From contig NC_091303.1 of the NCBI RefSeq assembly GCF_038502225.1, forward strand, positions 28,327,193 to 28,391,192: a stretch of 64,000 nt of DNA, written 5' to 3'. The notes under the pieces were generated by a model that was not told the DNA's origin, ran no database searches, and was given only the letters and a program-made list of their open reading frames with translations. Position numbers and translations under genes: made by a program. This document shows positions 24,863-36,000 of the stretch, piece after piece; within the stretch, counting starts at the first letter, position 1, and the number at the start of each line of letters is the position of its first letter. The stretch is from Cherax quadricarinatus. Its lineage: Eukaryota; Arthropoda; Malacostraca; Decapoda; Parastacidae.

Positions 24863-25844
24863 TTGGTAGCAGAGCAGGAGATGTCAGCGTGCCTCGTTGT
24901 GCTCCGGGTTATCTCGTGTTTTCACGGTCGCTCTTACGTGCTAGAACTTTAATTTGTGCCATCAATCCTATACGATACATCCCTCTAGCGCCTGGAACCA
25001 ATCTTGGGCGGAAAACATTATATACTGAGTCAAAAAAGGAGAATTAGTGTGCACTACCTAGCAGAGTTTACTGCCAGAGGGGAATAATAGGCCTGTGTCC
25101 CGTGTGAAAAAAATAATAATAATTGAACTTTTCGTGTCAGAGGAAGGAAAGTCTCCCTGATAACATTGAGTATACATAGTGTATAGTGTATACTACAGTG
25201 GCTCCCTAGTATACTGATGATAAAGGCTAAAGTGTCATTTGAAAACAGGTGAATTTGTAAATGAAGTGATAAGCCTATAGAGGCAGGTGCCAGAAGTCGC
25301 CAGAAACTTACCACAGGTCAGCTGTTTTAATAATCTTCCTGGCCTGCTAGTGTACTCGCATATAATCTAGTGATACCAGTGATTAGCAGAATACAGTGTT
25401 GTAGTAGCAACTAACCAGTATTATAATGGTACTTAGTGGAGTGGAGTGACTTTCATTAGTTTCTTTTTCTTGAAATACCAGACGTTACTGTGAATTTCAT
25501 ATAACCTGTAGTTACCAGCGGTCGCAATATACACAACGAGAAGCAATTATTACTACAGAAAAAGCGTCCTTCCTCCAAAATTTGCACCAGTCAACTATAG
25601 TGATAATATAGCATTTAGTGTGGTGGAGACGGAAAAAAAATAGAAAAGCTTGATACAGCGATTGATAAACAAGTCACTGTAGGAGCTGCCAGATATCACC
25701 GGCTCTTCAACACGCAAGTTATACTTTTGTATCAGTCAAATCACATATTACTCGGGTAGATAATTTCCAGTAGATCCTTCATGTTTTAGCTCAAATCACC
25801 GACCAGTATGTTTTAAATAAGTGACCCACTGATCAGATCAGATC
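24863..25844 (+). other. Unassigned sequence, possibly the 5' UTR of C1
   Basis: AT-rich sequence before the first recognisable family C 5' repeat. Copy C3 is cut within the 17-bp repeat, so it cannot confirm where the element begins. No ORF of note is present. Confidence 0.4.
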
Positions 25845-26109
25845 GACTGGTCCGAACCCTTGACTGGTCCGAACCCGGGACTGGTTTCAAACGGTTTCGT
25901 TGGACAATAAAGCAGACTGTAAACGGATGGGGTTGTAGGAGCCCTTATAAACACAAACATTAAAAATCAGGAACGTGACGGTAAGCTGTCCAATATACAA
26001 AAACAGTTAGAAACAGAAATACAAATAGCTAGAGCTTCATTTAAGGTTATTAATAGAATATTCAAGAGGTTGCTAGTAGAATTGCAGTAAATCAACCATT
26101 CAAATCATT

Positions 26110-27435
26110 ATGAAGCTGTGTGTAGTCTGTGGTCAGTCAAACAAACGGGCTTCCACATGGATAAATTGTCATTTTTGTGGAAATTGGCGTCACGCTCCTT
26201 TTGCAGATATTCAAGAACTAGCTACAAGCAGTATTAAAACAGAGAAGTGTTTTTGGGTATGCCCAAATGAGGAAAATCTGTGGACTAAAATCACAAGGGT
26301 ATTAAAAGAGGACAACATCAAAGCTGCTTTCATAGAAAACCTGGAAGCTTTCTACAACAGATGGGAACATAAAAAGTCTGGGCTGAATGGTACTGCCCTT
26401 GATACTGGCCATGTAGTCAGAAACTGTAAGGCTGGAGGTGATGTCCTGGTAGTCAGTAAATGTGGGGCTGATAGTGCTGTCCTGGGAGACAGTAATGGTG
26501 AAGCTGGAGGTGAAGCTGGAGGTGCAGTCCTGGGAGACAGAAATGGTGAAGCTGGAGATTTTGTCCAGGTAGTCGGGAATTATACGCAGGAAGGAATACA
26601 TATAAATGACCTCATAGGGGACAGGAGCCATAGTAGGGAAACAAGTGTAGTAAAAGATAAGATAAAACCAATATTGCAAACTAGAAATACCGCAGGAAAT
26701 AGCAAACAAGAGGACTCCAATAGCAATAGTGAGGATAAATTACCAAAAACAACTGGTGGGAGCTCCATTGTTGGTGCTAGGGAGGATAGAAGTAAGACAG
26801 GGAAACATGCACCAACAGGGAATACAGTCACAGAAACCCAAGGCAAGCGGAAACCAAGCCTGTGCACATACTATGCACTTGGTATCTGCTGGCATGGGAA
26901 ATCTGGAAAAACAGATGGGACATGCAACTATGACCACCCTAGAAAATGCCATGCCCATATGACAACAGGAAAATGCAAACTCCCTTCCTGTAAGCTTTTT
27001 CACCCTGAAATGTGTACCTCTTCAGTACAGGAAAGACTGTGCTATAACTTAAATTGCCAGGCATACCATCTAAAGGGGACAAAAAGATACAAAACATCCA
27101 AGCCATGGGAAAACCTGGGTAGCTACAGCCACTCAAGAGGGAGAGTTTTTTTAGTGCCAGGAAGGAAAAAAAAAACTGGCAAGAAATGGCAGAAATCGTA
27201 CACCAAATCCAGTCATTCCTGGAGTGGAACCACAGTCGATGGCCTCCACTCCAAACCAACAGATACAGATACTAATGCCGGAAAAAAAATCCCCCCCCAG
27301 TACCAACAATACCACCAGTCCGATAACATTCTTCTTTGCAAATATACAGGGTCTAAAGCCAGCAACAAACAACAAAATACCTTTCATCCGTGGACTGCTT
27401 GCAGAGGCAAAGGCAATGTTCGCGGCTTTCACTGA
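26110..27435 (+). CDS. Family C ORF1 (C1): PHD-like plus three CCCH zinc fingers
   Basis: 441 codons. The N-terminus has Cys4, Cys7, Cys20, Cys23 and His28, then FWVC with Cys47 and Cys51, matching a PHD-type C4HC3 finger except that the expected Cys31 is Phe; copy C3 keeps Cys there. A linker holds a short repeat around GDSNGEAGG (about residues 110-150). Residues about 250-320 contain three CCCH fingers: C-x7-C-x11-C-x3-H, then C-x8-C-x4-C-x3-H twice. ORF1 proteins of LINEs bind element RNA, and these fingers suit that role. The last 80 or so residues differ in frame from C3 because an A-run near 27166 has ten A's here and eight in C3, so the C3 ending (407 codons) may be ancestral. Confidence 0.75.
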   Translation: MKLCVVCGQSNKRASTWINCHFCGNWRHAPFADIQELATSSIKTEKCFWVCPNEENLWTKITRVLKEDNIKAAFIENLEAFYNRWEHKKSGLNGTALDTGHVVRNCKAGGDVLVVSKCGADSAVLGDSNGEAGGEAGGAVLGDRNGEAGDFVQVVGNYTQEGIHINDLIGDRSHSRETSVVKDKIKPILQTRNTAGNSKQEDSNSNSEDKLPKTTGGSSIVGAREDRSKTGKHAPTGNTVTETQGKRKPSLCTYYALGICWHGKSGKTDGTCNYDHPRKCHAHMTTGKCKLPSCKLFHPEMCTSSVQERLCYNLNCQAYHLKGTKRYKTSKPWENLGSYSHSRGRVFLVPGRKKKTGKKWQKSYTKSSHSWSGTTVDGLHSKPTDTDTNAGKKIPPQYQQYHQSDNILLCKYTGSKASNKQQNTFHPWTACRGKGNVRGFH

Positions 27436-30331
27436 GACCCACATAAAGGATCACTTGGACAACGAAATATGGATCCCAGGTTACAACCTATACAGATGTG
27501 ACAGAGTGAACAGGCAAAAGGGGGGGTTGGCCTGTACATTGCAGAGTCACTTGTTTGCACAGAACTGCTTAATGCCTCAAATGATGTAGTGGAAGTTTTA
27601 GCAGTAAAGGTCGAGAACCAAAACCTAGTCATTGTGGTAGTCTACAAGCCTCCGGATGCAACATCCCAGCAATTCCAGGAACAGCTGTTAAAAATTGACC
27701 ACTGTCTGGAAAATTTTCCAGCTCCTGCACCCAACATCTTGCTCCTGGGGGATTTCAACTTAAGGCACCTAAAATGGAGGAATATAGCAAATAATATTGT
27801 TGCAGTAATAACACCAGGAGGCAGCTCTGATGAAAACTCACACTCACACGAGCTTTCAAATCTCTGCACAAAATTCAATTTAAACCAGCAAATAATAGAG
27901 CCTACTAGACTGGAGAATACACTAGACCTCATCTTCACTAACAATGATGATCTGATAAGAAATGTCACCATATCAAAAACAATATACTCAGATCACAACA
28001 TAATTGAGGTTCAGACATGTATGCGTGGAGCCCCAGACCGACAAAATGAAACTAGTCACGAGGGAGCATTCACCAAATTCAACTTTAATAACAAAAACAT
28101 AAAGTGGGACCAAGTAAACCAAGTCCTAACCGATATAAGCTGGGAAGATATACTAAGCAACACAGACCCCAACTTATGCCTAGAACAGATTAACTCGGTG
28201 GCACTCGATGTATGCACAAGGCTTATTCCTCTAAGAAAAAGGAGGAGTAGATGTAAAATAGAAAGAGACAGGCGCTCCCTTTACAGGCGATGGAAAAGAA
28301 TAACAGAGCGGCTAAAAGAGGTCAATATATCTGAAATGCGTAGGGAGACACTGGTCAGAGAAATAGCAAGCATCGAACTTAAGCTAAAAGAATCCTTTAG
28401 GAGTCAGGAATCGCGGGAAGAACTAAAAGCCATAAATGAAATCGAAAGAAACCCAAAGTATTTCTTCTTCTATGCCAAATCAAAATCGAGAACAACGTCC
28501 AGTATTGGGCCCCTTCTTAAACAAGATGGGTCCTACACAAATGACAGCAAGGAAATGAGTGAGCTACTCAAGTCTCAATATGACTCAGTTTTTAGCAAGC
28601 CGCTAACCAGACTGAGAGTCGAAGATCAAAATGAATTTTTTATGAGAGAGCCACAAAATTTGATTAACACAAGCCTATCCGATGTTATCCTGACGCCAAA
28701 TGACTTCGAACAGGCGATAAATGACATGCCCATGCACTCTGCCCCAGGGCCAGACTCATGGAACTCTGTGTTCATCAAGAACTGCAAGAAGCCCCTATCA
28801 CGAGCCTTTTTCCATCCTATGGAGAGGGAGCATGGACACGGGGGTCGTCCCTCAGTTACTAAAAACAACAGATATAGCCCCACTCCACAAAGGGGGCAGT
28901 AAAGCAACAGCAAAGAACTACAGACCAATAGCACTAACATCCCATATCATAAAAATCTTTGAAAGGGTCCTAAGAAGCAAGATCACCACCCATCTAGAAA
29001 CCCATCAGTTACACAACCCAGGGCAACATGGGTTTAGAACAGGTCGCTCCTGTCTGTCTCAACTATTGGATCACTACGACAAGGTCCTAAATGCACTAGA
29101 AGACAAAAAGAATGCAGATGTAATATATACCGACTTTGCAAAAGCCTTCGACAAGTGTGACCATGGCGTAATAGCGCACAAAATGCGTGCTAAAGGAATA
29201 ACAGGAAAAGTCGGTCGATGGATCTATAATTTCCTCACTAACAGAACACAGAGAGTAGTCGTCAACAGAGTAAAGTCCGAGGCAGTTACGGTGAAAAGCT
29301 CTGTTCCACAAGGCACAGTACTAGCTCCCATCTTGTTCCTCATCCTCATATCCGACATAGACAAGGATGTCAGCCACAGCACCGTGTCTTCCTTTGCAGA
29401 TGACACCCGAATCTGCATGACAGTGTCTTCCATTGCAGACACTGCAAGGCTCCAGGCGGACATCAACCAAATCTTTCAGTGGGCTGCAGAAAACAATATG
29501 AAGTTTAACGATGAGAAATTTCAATTACTCAGATAAGGTAAACATGAGGAAATTAAATCTTCATCAGAGTACAAAACAAATTCTGGCCACAAAATAGAGC
29601 GAAACACCAACGTCAAAGACCTGGGAGTGATTATGTCGGAGGATCTCACCTTCAAGGACCATAACATTGTATCAATCGCATCTGCTAGAAAAATGACAGG
29701 ATGGATAATGAGAACCTTCAAAACTAGGGAGGCCAAGCCCATGATGACACTCTTCAGGTCTCTTGTCCTATCTAGGCTGGAATGTTGCTGCACTCTAACA
29801 GCACCTTTCAAGGCAGATGAAATTGCCGACCTAGAAAATGTACAGAGAACTTTCACGGCGCGCATAACGGAGATAAAACACCTCAATTACTGGGAGCGCT
29901 TGAGGTTTCTAAACCTGTATTCCCTGGAACGCAGGAGGGAGAGATACATGATTATATACACCTGGAAAATCCTAGAGGGGCTAGTACCGAACTTGCACAA
30001 GAAAATCACTCACTACAAAAGCAAAAGACTTGGCAGACGATGCACCATCCCCCCAATGAAAAGCAGGGGTGTCACTAGCACGTTAAGAGACCATACAATA
30101 AGTGTCAGGGACCCGAGACTGTTCAACTGCCTCCCAGCACACATAAGGGGGATTACCAACAGACCCCTGGCAGTCTTCAAGCTGGCACTGGACAAGCACC
30201 TAAAGTCAGTTCCTGATCAGCCGGGCTGTGGCTCGTACGTTGGTTTGCGTGCAGCCAGCAGCAACAGCCTGGTTGATCAGGCGCTGATCCACCAGGAGGC
30301 CTGGTCACAGACCGGGCCGCGGGGGCGCTGA
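27239..30331 (+). pseudogene. Family C ORF2 (C1): EN-RT, two frameshifts and one nonsense
   Basis: The endonuclease begins after an in-frame ATG at 27239 that overlaps ORF1 (FFFANIQGL, then FTETH). A G-run at about 27520 is seven long here and eight in C3, shifting the frame into 27589-28902 (LLLGDFNLRHLKW, YSDHNIIEVQ, then the RT N-terminus). A T-run near 28809 is five long instead of four and shifts the frame again. The RT palm then reads from about 28811: YRPIALTS, YTDFAKAFDKCDHG and SSFADDT. A TAT to TAA change at 29534-29536 ends this piece; the same frame resumes and runs to TGA at 30329-30331. Every break has an intact counterpart in C3, so this copy is inactive. Confidence 0.85.
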
Positions 30332-30337
30332 CCCCCG
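30268..30337 (+). other. Three consecutive hairpins at the 3' end of family C
   Basis: Hairpin 1 (30268-30296): CCTGGTTGATCAG pairs with CTGATCCACCAGG, 12 of 13 paired, loop GCG. Hairpin 2 (30298-30318): GGCCTGGTC pairs with GACCGGGCC including one G-U pair, loop ACA. Hairpin 3 (30320-30337): CGGGGG pairs with CCCCCG, and the ORF2 stop TGA lies in the loop. The same three occur in C2 (near 31567-31636) and C3 (near 38480-38550). 3'-end RNA structures are what LINE reverse transcriptases recognise, so this is a likely priming signal. Confidence 0.7.
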
Positions 30338-30370
30338 AAACTCTCTCCAGGTAAACTCCAGGTCTCCAGG

Positions 30371-31664
30371 ATCACTACGACAAGGTCCTTGATGCACTAG
30401 AAGACAAAAAGAATGAAGATGTAATATATACAGACTTTGCAAAAGCCTTCGACAAGTGTGACCATGGCGTAATAGCGCACAAAATGCGTGCTAAAGGAAT
30501 AACAGGAAAAGTCGGTCGATGGATCTATAATTTCCTCACTAACAGAACACAAAGAGTAGTAGTCAACAGAGTAAAGTCCGAGGCAGCTACGGTGAAAAGC
30601 TCTGTTCCACAAGGCACAGTACTCGCTCCCATCTTGTTCCTCATCCTCATATCCGACATAGACAAGGATGTCAGCCACAGCACCGTGTCTTCCTTTGCAG
30701 ATGACACCCGAATCTGCATGACAGTGTCTTCCATTGCAGACACTGCAAGGCTCCAGGCGGACATCAACCAAATCTTTCAGTGGGCTGCAGAAAACAATAT
30801 GAAGTTCAACGATGAGAAATTTCAATTACTCAGATATGGTAACACGAGGAAATTAAATCTTCATCAGAGTACAAAACAAATTCTGGCCACAAAATAGACC
30901 GTAACACCAACGTCAAAGACCTGGGAGTGATCATGTCGGAGGATCTCACCTTCAAGGACCATAACATTGTATCAATCGCATCTGCTAGAAAAATGACAGG
31001 ATGGATAATGAGAACCTTCAAAACTAGGGATGCCAAGCCCATGATGACGCTCTTCAGGTCACTTGTTCTATCTAGGCTGGAATATTGCTGCACACTAACA
31101 GCACCTTTCAAGGCAGGTGAAATTGCTGACCTAGAAAATGTACAGAGAACCTTCACGGCACGCATAACGGAGATAAAACACCTCAATTACTGGGAGCGCT
31201 TGAGGTTCCTGAACCTGTATTCCCTGGAACGCAGGCGGGAGAGATACATGATTATACACACCTGGAAAATCCTAGAGGGACTAGTACCGAACTTGCACAC
31301 GAAAATCACTCACTACGAAAGCAAAAGACTTGGCAGACGATGCAACATCCCCCAATGAAAAGCAGGGGTGTCACTAGCACGTTAAGAGACCATACAATTA
31401 GTGTCAGGGGCCCGAGACTGTTCAACTGCCTCCCAGCATACATAAGGGGGATTACCAATAGACCCCTGGCAGTCTTCAAGCTGGCACTGGACAAGCACCT
31501 AAAGTCGGTTCCTGACCAGCCGGGCTGTGGCTCGTACGTTGGTTTGCGTGCAGCCAGCAGTAACAGCCTGGTTGATCAGGCTCTGATCCACCAGGAGGCC
31601 TGGTCACAGACCGGGCCGCGGGGGCGTTGACCCCCGGAACTCTCTCCAGGTAAACTCCAGGTAA
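30371..31664 (+). pseudogene. Family C LINE copy C2, 5'-truncated
   Basis: Starts at the codons equivalent to 29070 of C1, directly after the C1 tail, giving a head-to-tail pair. Three reading frames cover RT motif A through the C-terminus (30484-30897, 30927-31358, 31340-31630), separated by one-base changes near 30842 and 31350. It retains SSFADDT and the GPRLFNCLPA C-terminal motif, the three terminal hairpins, and two tail repeats (CTCCAGGTAAA) at about 31644-31664. Confidence 0.85.
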
Positions 31665-33077
31665 ACATACTCTAATGTGGGCTTAACATACACATTGTAC
31701 AGGGTCCTGTAAGATTAATTATTATAATGGCGCCCATATGCTGCAGCAGTTATTTCGTTGATGTGCGCCTCAGGAGATGTGCCTGGCGTTATACTCACCC
31801 CAGGATCTTTTTTCTTGAGTAAGGTTTGTAGTCTCTGGACCCCATAGACTGTACTCCGTTTGTGGTTTTCTTTGCCCTTCCCCAATCTTCATAACTTTGC
31901 ACTTGGTGTGTTTGAACTCCAGGAGCCAGTTACTTGACCAGGCTTGCAGCCTGTCTAGATCCCTTTGTAGTTCTTCCTGGTCCTTGTTTCATTGTATTCT
32001 CATCAACTTCACATCATCTGCAAACAGGGACACTTCGGAGTCTATACCTTCCGCCATGTCGTTGATCTGTAGTTCTTCCTGGTCCTTGTTCGACTGAATT
32101 CTCATCAACTTCACATTATCTGCAAACAGGGACACTTCGGTGTCTATTCCTTCCGTCATGTCGTTCACAAATACCAGAAACAGCACCGGTCCTAGGACTG
32201 ACCCCTGTGGAACCCCACTCGTCACAGGTGCCCACTCTGACACCTTGCCGCGTACCATGACTTGCTGCTGTCTTCCTGACAGGTATTCCCTGATCCACTG
32301 TGGTGCCTTCCTTGTTATCCCTGCCTGGTCCTCCAATTTTTGCACTAATCTCTTGTGTGGAACTGTGTCAAATGCCTTCTTACAGTCCAAGAAAATGCAA
32401 TCTACCCACCCCTCTCTCTCTTGCCTTACTGCTGTCACCCTGTCATAAAATTCCAGTAGGTTTGTGACAGGATTTCCTGTCCCTGAAACCATGTTGGTTG
32501 TCGTTGATAAGCTCATTCCTTTCTAGGTGTTCCACCACTCTTCTGATAATCTTATCCATGACTTTGCATACTATACATGTCAATGACACTTGTCTGTAGT
32601 TTAATGCTTCGTGTCTGTTTCCTTTTTTAAAAATTGGGACTACATTTGCTGTCTTCCATACCTCAGGTAGTCGCCCTGTTTCGATGGATGTGTTGAATAT
32701 TGTTGTTAGTGGTACACATAGCACCTCTGCACCCTCTCTCAGGACCCAAGGAGAGATGTTATCTGGCATCATCGCCTTGGAGGTATCTATCTCACTCAGC
32801 AGCCATTTCACTTCTTCCTCGGTTGTATGTATTGTGTTCAACACTTGGTGGTGAACCCCCACCTCTCCGTCCTTCTGGAGCCCCTTCTGTCTTCTCTGTG
32901 AAGACTTCTTTGAATCTCGTGTTGAGTTCCTCACATACTTCGCGGTTGCTACTTGTGATCTTTCCTCCTTCCTTCCTCAGCCTGATTACCTGGTCCTTTA
33001 CTGTTGTTTTCCTCCTGATGTGGCCGTACAACAATTTCGAGTCAGATTTGGCTTTCACTGCTATGTCATTTTCATAT
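31665..33077 (-). pseudogene. Family B LINE fragment B3, with duplicated RT motif C
   Basis: Minus-strand internal fragment, missing both ends. Frames: 33058-32792 (linker before RT), 32934-32443 (LPEVWKTANVVPIFKKGN, then QHGFRDRKSC), and 32516-31989 ([26 protein letters not shown] and motif C). A 102-bp direct duplication (starting 31966 and 32068) lies in frame and doubles motif C: one copy reads FADN and the other FADD. The 5' edge meets 26-bp satellite at about 33078. Confidence 0.85.
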
Positions 33078-36000
33078 TGTCGTTGTAGACCAGCTGGTAG
33101 TGTTGGTGTTGTAAACCAGCTGGTAGTGTCGGTGTTGCAGACCAGCTGGTAGTGTCGGTATTGTAGACCAGCTGGTAGTGTCGGTGTTGCAGATCAGCTG
33201 GTAGTGTCGGTGTTGTAGACCAGCTGGTAGTGTCGGTGTTGTAGATCAGCTGGTAGTGTCGGTGTAGAAGACCAGATGGAAGTGTCAGTGTCGTAAACCA
33301 GCTGGTAGTGTCGGTGTTGTAGACCAGCTGGTAGTGTCGGTGTTGTAGACCAGCTGGTAGTGTCAGTGTTGTAGACCAGCTAGTAGTGTCGGTGTTGTAG
33401 ACCAGCTGGTAGTGTCGGTGTTGTAAACCAGCTGGTAGTGTCGGTGTTGTAGACCAGCTGGTAGTGTCAGTGTTGTAGACCAGCTAGTAGTATCGGTGTT
33501 GTAGACCAGCTGGTAGTGTCGGTGTTGTAGACCAGCTGGTAGTGTCGGTGTTGTAGACAAGCTGGTAGTGTCAGTGTTGTAAACCAGCTGGTAGTGTCGG
33601 TGTTGTAAACCAGCTGGTAGTGTCGGTGTTGTAAACCAGCTGGTAGTGTCGGTGTTGTAGACCAGCTGGTAGTGTCAGTGTTGTAAACCAGCTGGTAGTG
33701 TCGGTGCTGTAGACCAGCTGGTAGTGTCGGTGTTGTAGACCAGCTGGTAGTGTCGGAGTTGTAGACCAGCTGGTGGTGTCGGTGTTGTAATCCAGCTGGC
33801 AGTGTCGGTGTTGTAAACCAGCTGGTAGTGTCATTGTAAACCAGCTGGTAGTGTCGGTGTTGTTGATCAGCTGGTAGTGTCATTGTAAACCAGCTGGTAG
33901 TGTCGGTGTTGTAGACCAGCTGGTAATGTCGGTGTTGTAGACCAGATGGTGGTGTCGGTTTTGTAAACCAGCTGGTAGTGTCGGTGTTGTAGACCAGCTG
34001 GAAGCGTCAGTGTTGTGAACCAGCTGGTAGTGTCGGTGTTGTAGACCATCTGGTAGTGTCAATGTTGTAAACCAGCTGGTAGTGTCGGTGTTGTAGAAAA
34101 GCTGGTAGTGTCAGTGTTGTAAATCAGCTGGTAGTGTCGGTATTGTAGACAAGCTGGTAGTGTCGGTGTTGTAGATCAGCTGGTAATGTCGGTGTTGTTG
34201 ACCAGCTGGTAGTGTCGGTGTTGTAGACCAGCTGGTAGTGTCGGTGTTGTAAGCCAGCTGGTAGTGTCGGTGTTGTAGACTAGCTGGTAGTGTCAGTGTT
34301 GTAGACAAGCTGGTAGTGTCGGCGTTGTAGACCAGCTGGTAGTGTCAATGTTGTAAACCAGCTGGTAGTGTCAATGTTGTAAACCAGCTGGTAGTGTCGG
34401 TGTTGTAGACCAGCTGGTAGTGTCGGTGCTGTAGACCAACTGGTAGTGTCGGTGTTGTTGACCAGCTGGTAGTGTCGGTGTTGTAAACCAGCTGGTAGTG
34501 TCAGTGTTGTAGACCAGCTGGCAGTGTCGGTGTTGTAAACCAGCTGGTACTGTCGGTGTTGTAGACCAGCTGGTAGTGTCAGCGCTGTAAACCAGCTGGT
34601 AGTGTCGGTGTTGTAGACCAACTGGTGGTGTCGGTGTTGTAGACCAGCTGGTAGTGTCGGTGTTGTAGACCAGCTGGTAGTGTCGGTGTTGTAAACCAGC
34701 TGGTAGTGTCGGTGTTGTAGACCAGCTGGTAGTGTCGGCATTATAGACCAGCTGGTAGTGTCGGTGTTGTAGACCAGCTGGTAGTGTCGGTGTTGTAGAC
34801 CAGCTGGTAGTGTCGGTGTTATAAACCAGCTGGTAGTGTCGGTGTTGTAAACCAGCTGGTAGTGTCGGTTTTGTAAACCAGCTGGTAGTGTCGGTGTTGT
34901 AGACCAGCTGGTAGTGTCGGTGTTGTAGACCAACTGGTAGTGTTGGTGTTGTAGACCAGCTGGTAGTGTCGGTTTTGTAAACCAGCTGGTAGTGTCGGTG
35001 TTGTAGACCAGCTGGTAGTGTCAGTGTTGTAAATCAGCTGGTAGTGTCGGTGTTGTAGACCAGCTGGTAGTGTCGGTGTTGTAGACCAGCTGGTAGTGTC
35101 GGTGTTGTAGACCAGCTGGTAGTGTCAGTGTTGTAGACCAGCTGGTAGTGTCGGTGTTGTAAACCAGCTGGTAGTTTCAGTGTTGTAAACCAGCTGGTAG
35201 TGTCGGTGTTGTAAACCAGCTGGTAGTGTCAGTGTTGTAGACCAGCTGGCAGTGTCGGTTTTGTAAACCAGCTGGTAGTGTCGGTGTTGTAGACCAGCTG
35301 GTAGTGTCGGTGTTGTAGACCAGCTGGTAGTGTCGGTATTGTAGACCAGCTGGTAGTGTCGGTGTTGTAAACCAGCTGGTAGTATCGGTGTTGTAAACCA
35401 GCTGGTAGTGTCGGTGTTGTAAACCAGCTGGTAGTGTCGGTATTGTAGACCAGCTGGTAGTGTCGGTTTTGTAAACCAGCTGGTAGTGTCGGTGTTGTAG
35501 ACCAGCTGGTAGTGTAGGTGTTGTAGACCATCTGGTAGTGTCGGTATTGTAGACCAGCTGGTAGTGTCGGTTTTGTAAACCAGCTGGTAGTGTCAGTGTT
35601 GCAAATCAGCTGGTAGTGTCGGTGTTGTAGACCAGCTGGTAATGTCGGTGTTGTAGACCAGCTGGTAGTGTCGGTGTTGTAGACCAGCTGGTAGTGTCAG
35701 TGTTGTAAATCAGCTGGTAGCGTCGGTGTTGTAGACCAGCTGGTAGTGTCGGTGTTGTAGACCAGCTGGTAGTGTCGGTGTTGTAGACCAGCTGGTAGTG
35801 TCGGTGTTGTAGACCAGCTGGTAGTGTCAGTGTTGTAAACCAGCTGGTAGTGTCGGTGTTGTAAATCAGCTGGTAGCGTCAGTGTTGTAGACCAGCTGGT
35901 AGTGTAGGTGTTGTAGACCAGCTGGTAGTGTCGGTGTTGTAAACCAGCTGGTAGTTTCAGTGTTGTAGACCAGCTGGTAGTGTCGGTGTTGTAAACCAGC

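Larger units (their letters stand above)
25845..30370 (+). mobile_element. Family C LINE copy C1, long but defective
   Basis: Two-ORF APE-type LINE. Order: two copies of a 17-bp repeat (GACTGGTCCGAACCCTT) at 25845-25878, 5' UTR, zinc-finger ORF1, EN-RT ORF2, and a structured 3' end closing with CCAGGTAAACT-type repeats. The same order appears inverted at 38448-43083. The RT (DVIYTDFAKAFDKCDHG, FADDT) belongs to the broad Jockey/CR1 group; I cannot settle the clade by eye. C1 carries two frameshifts and one nonsense codon in ORF2. Confidence 0.85.

Noticed and set aside
26110..27435. Host PHD/CCCH zinc-finger regulator
   Set aside because: The same frame precedes EN-RT ORF2 in the inverted copy at 38448-43083, so it is the LINE ORF1.
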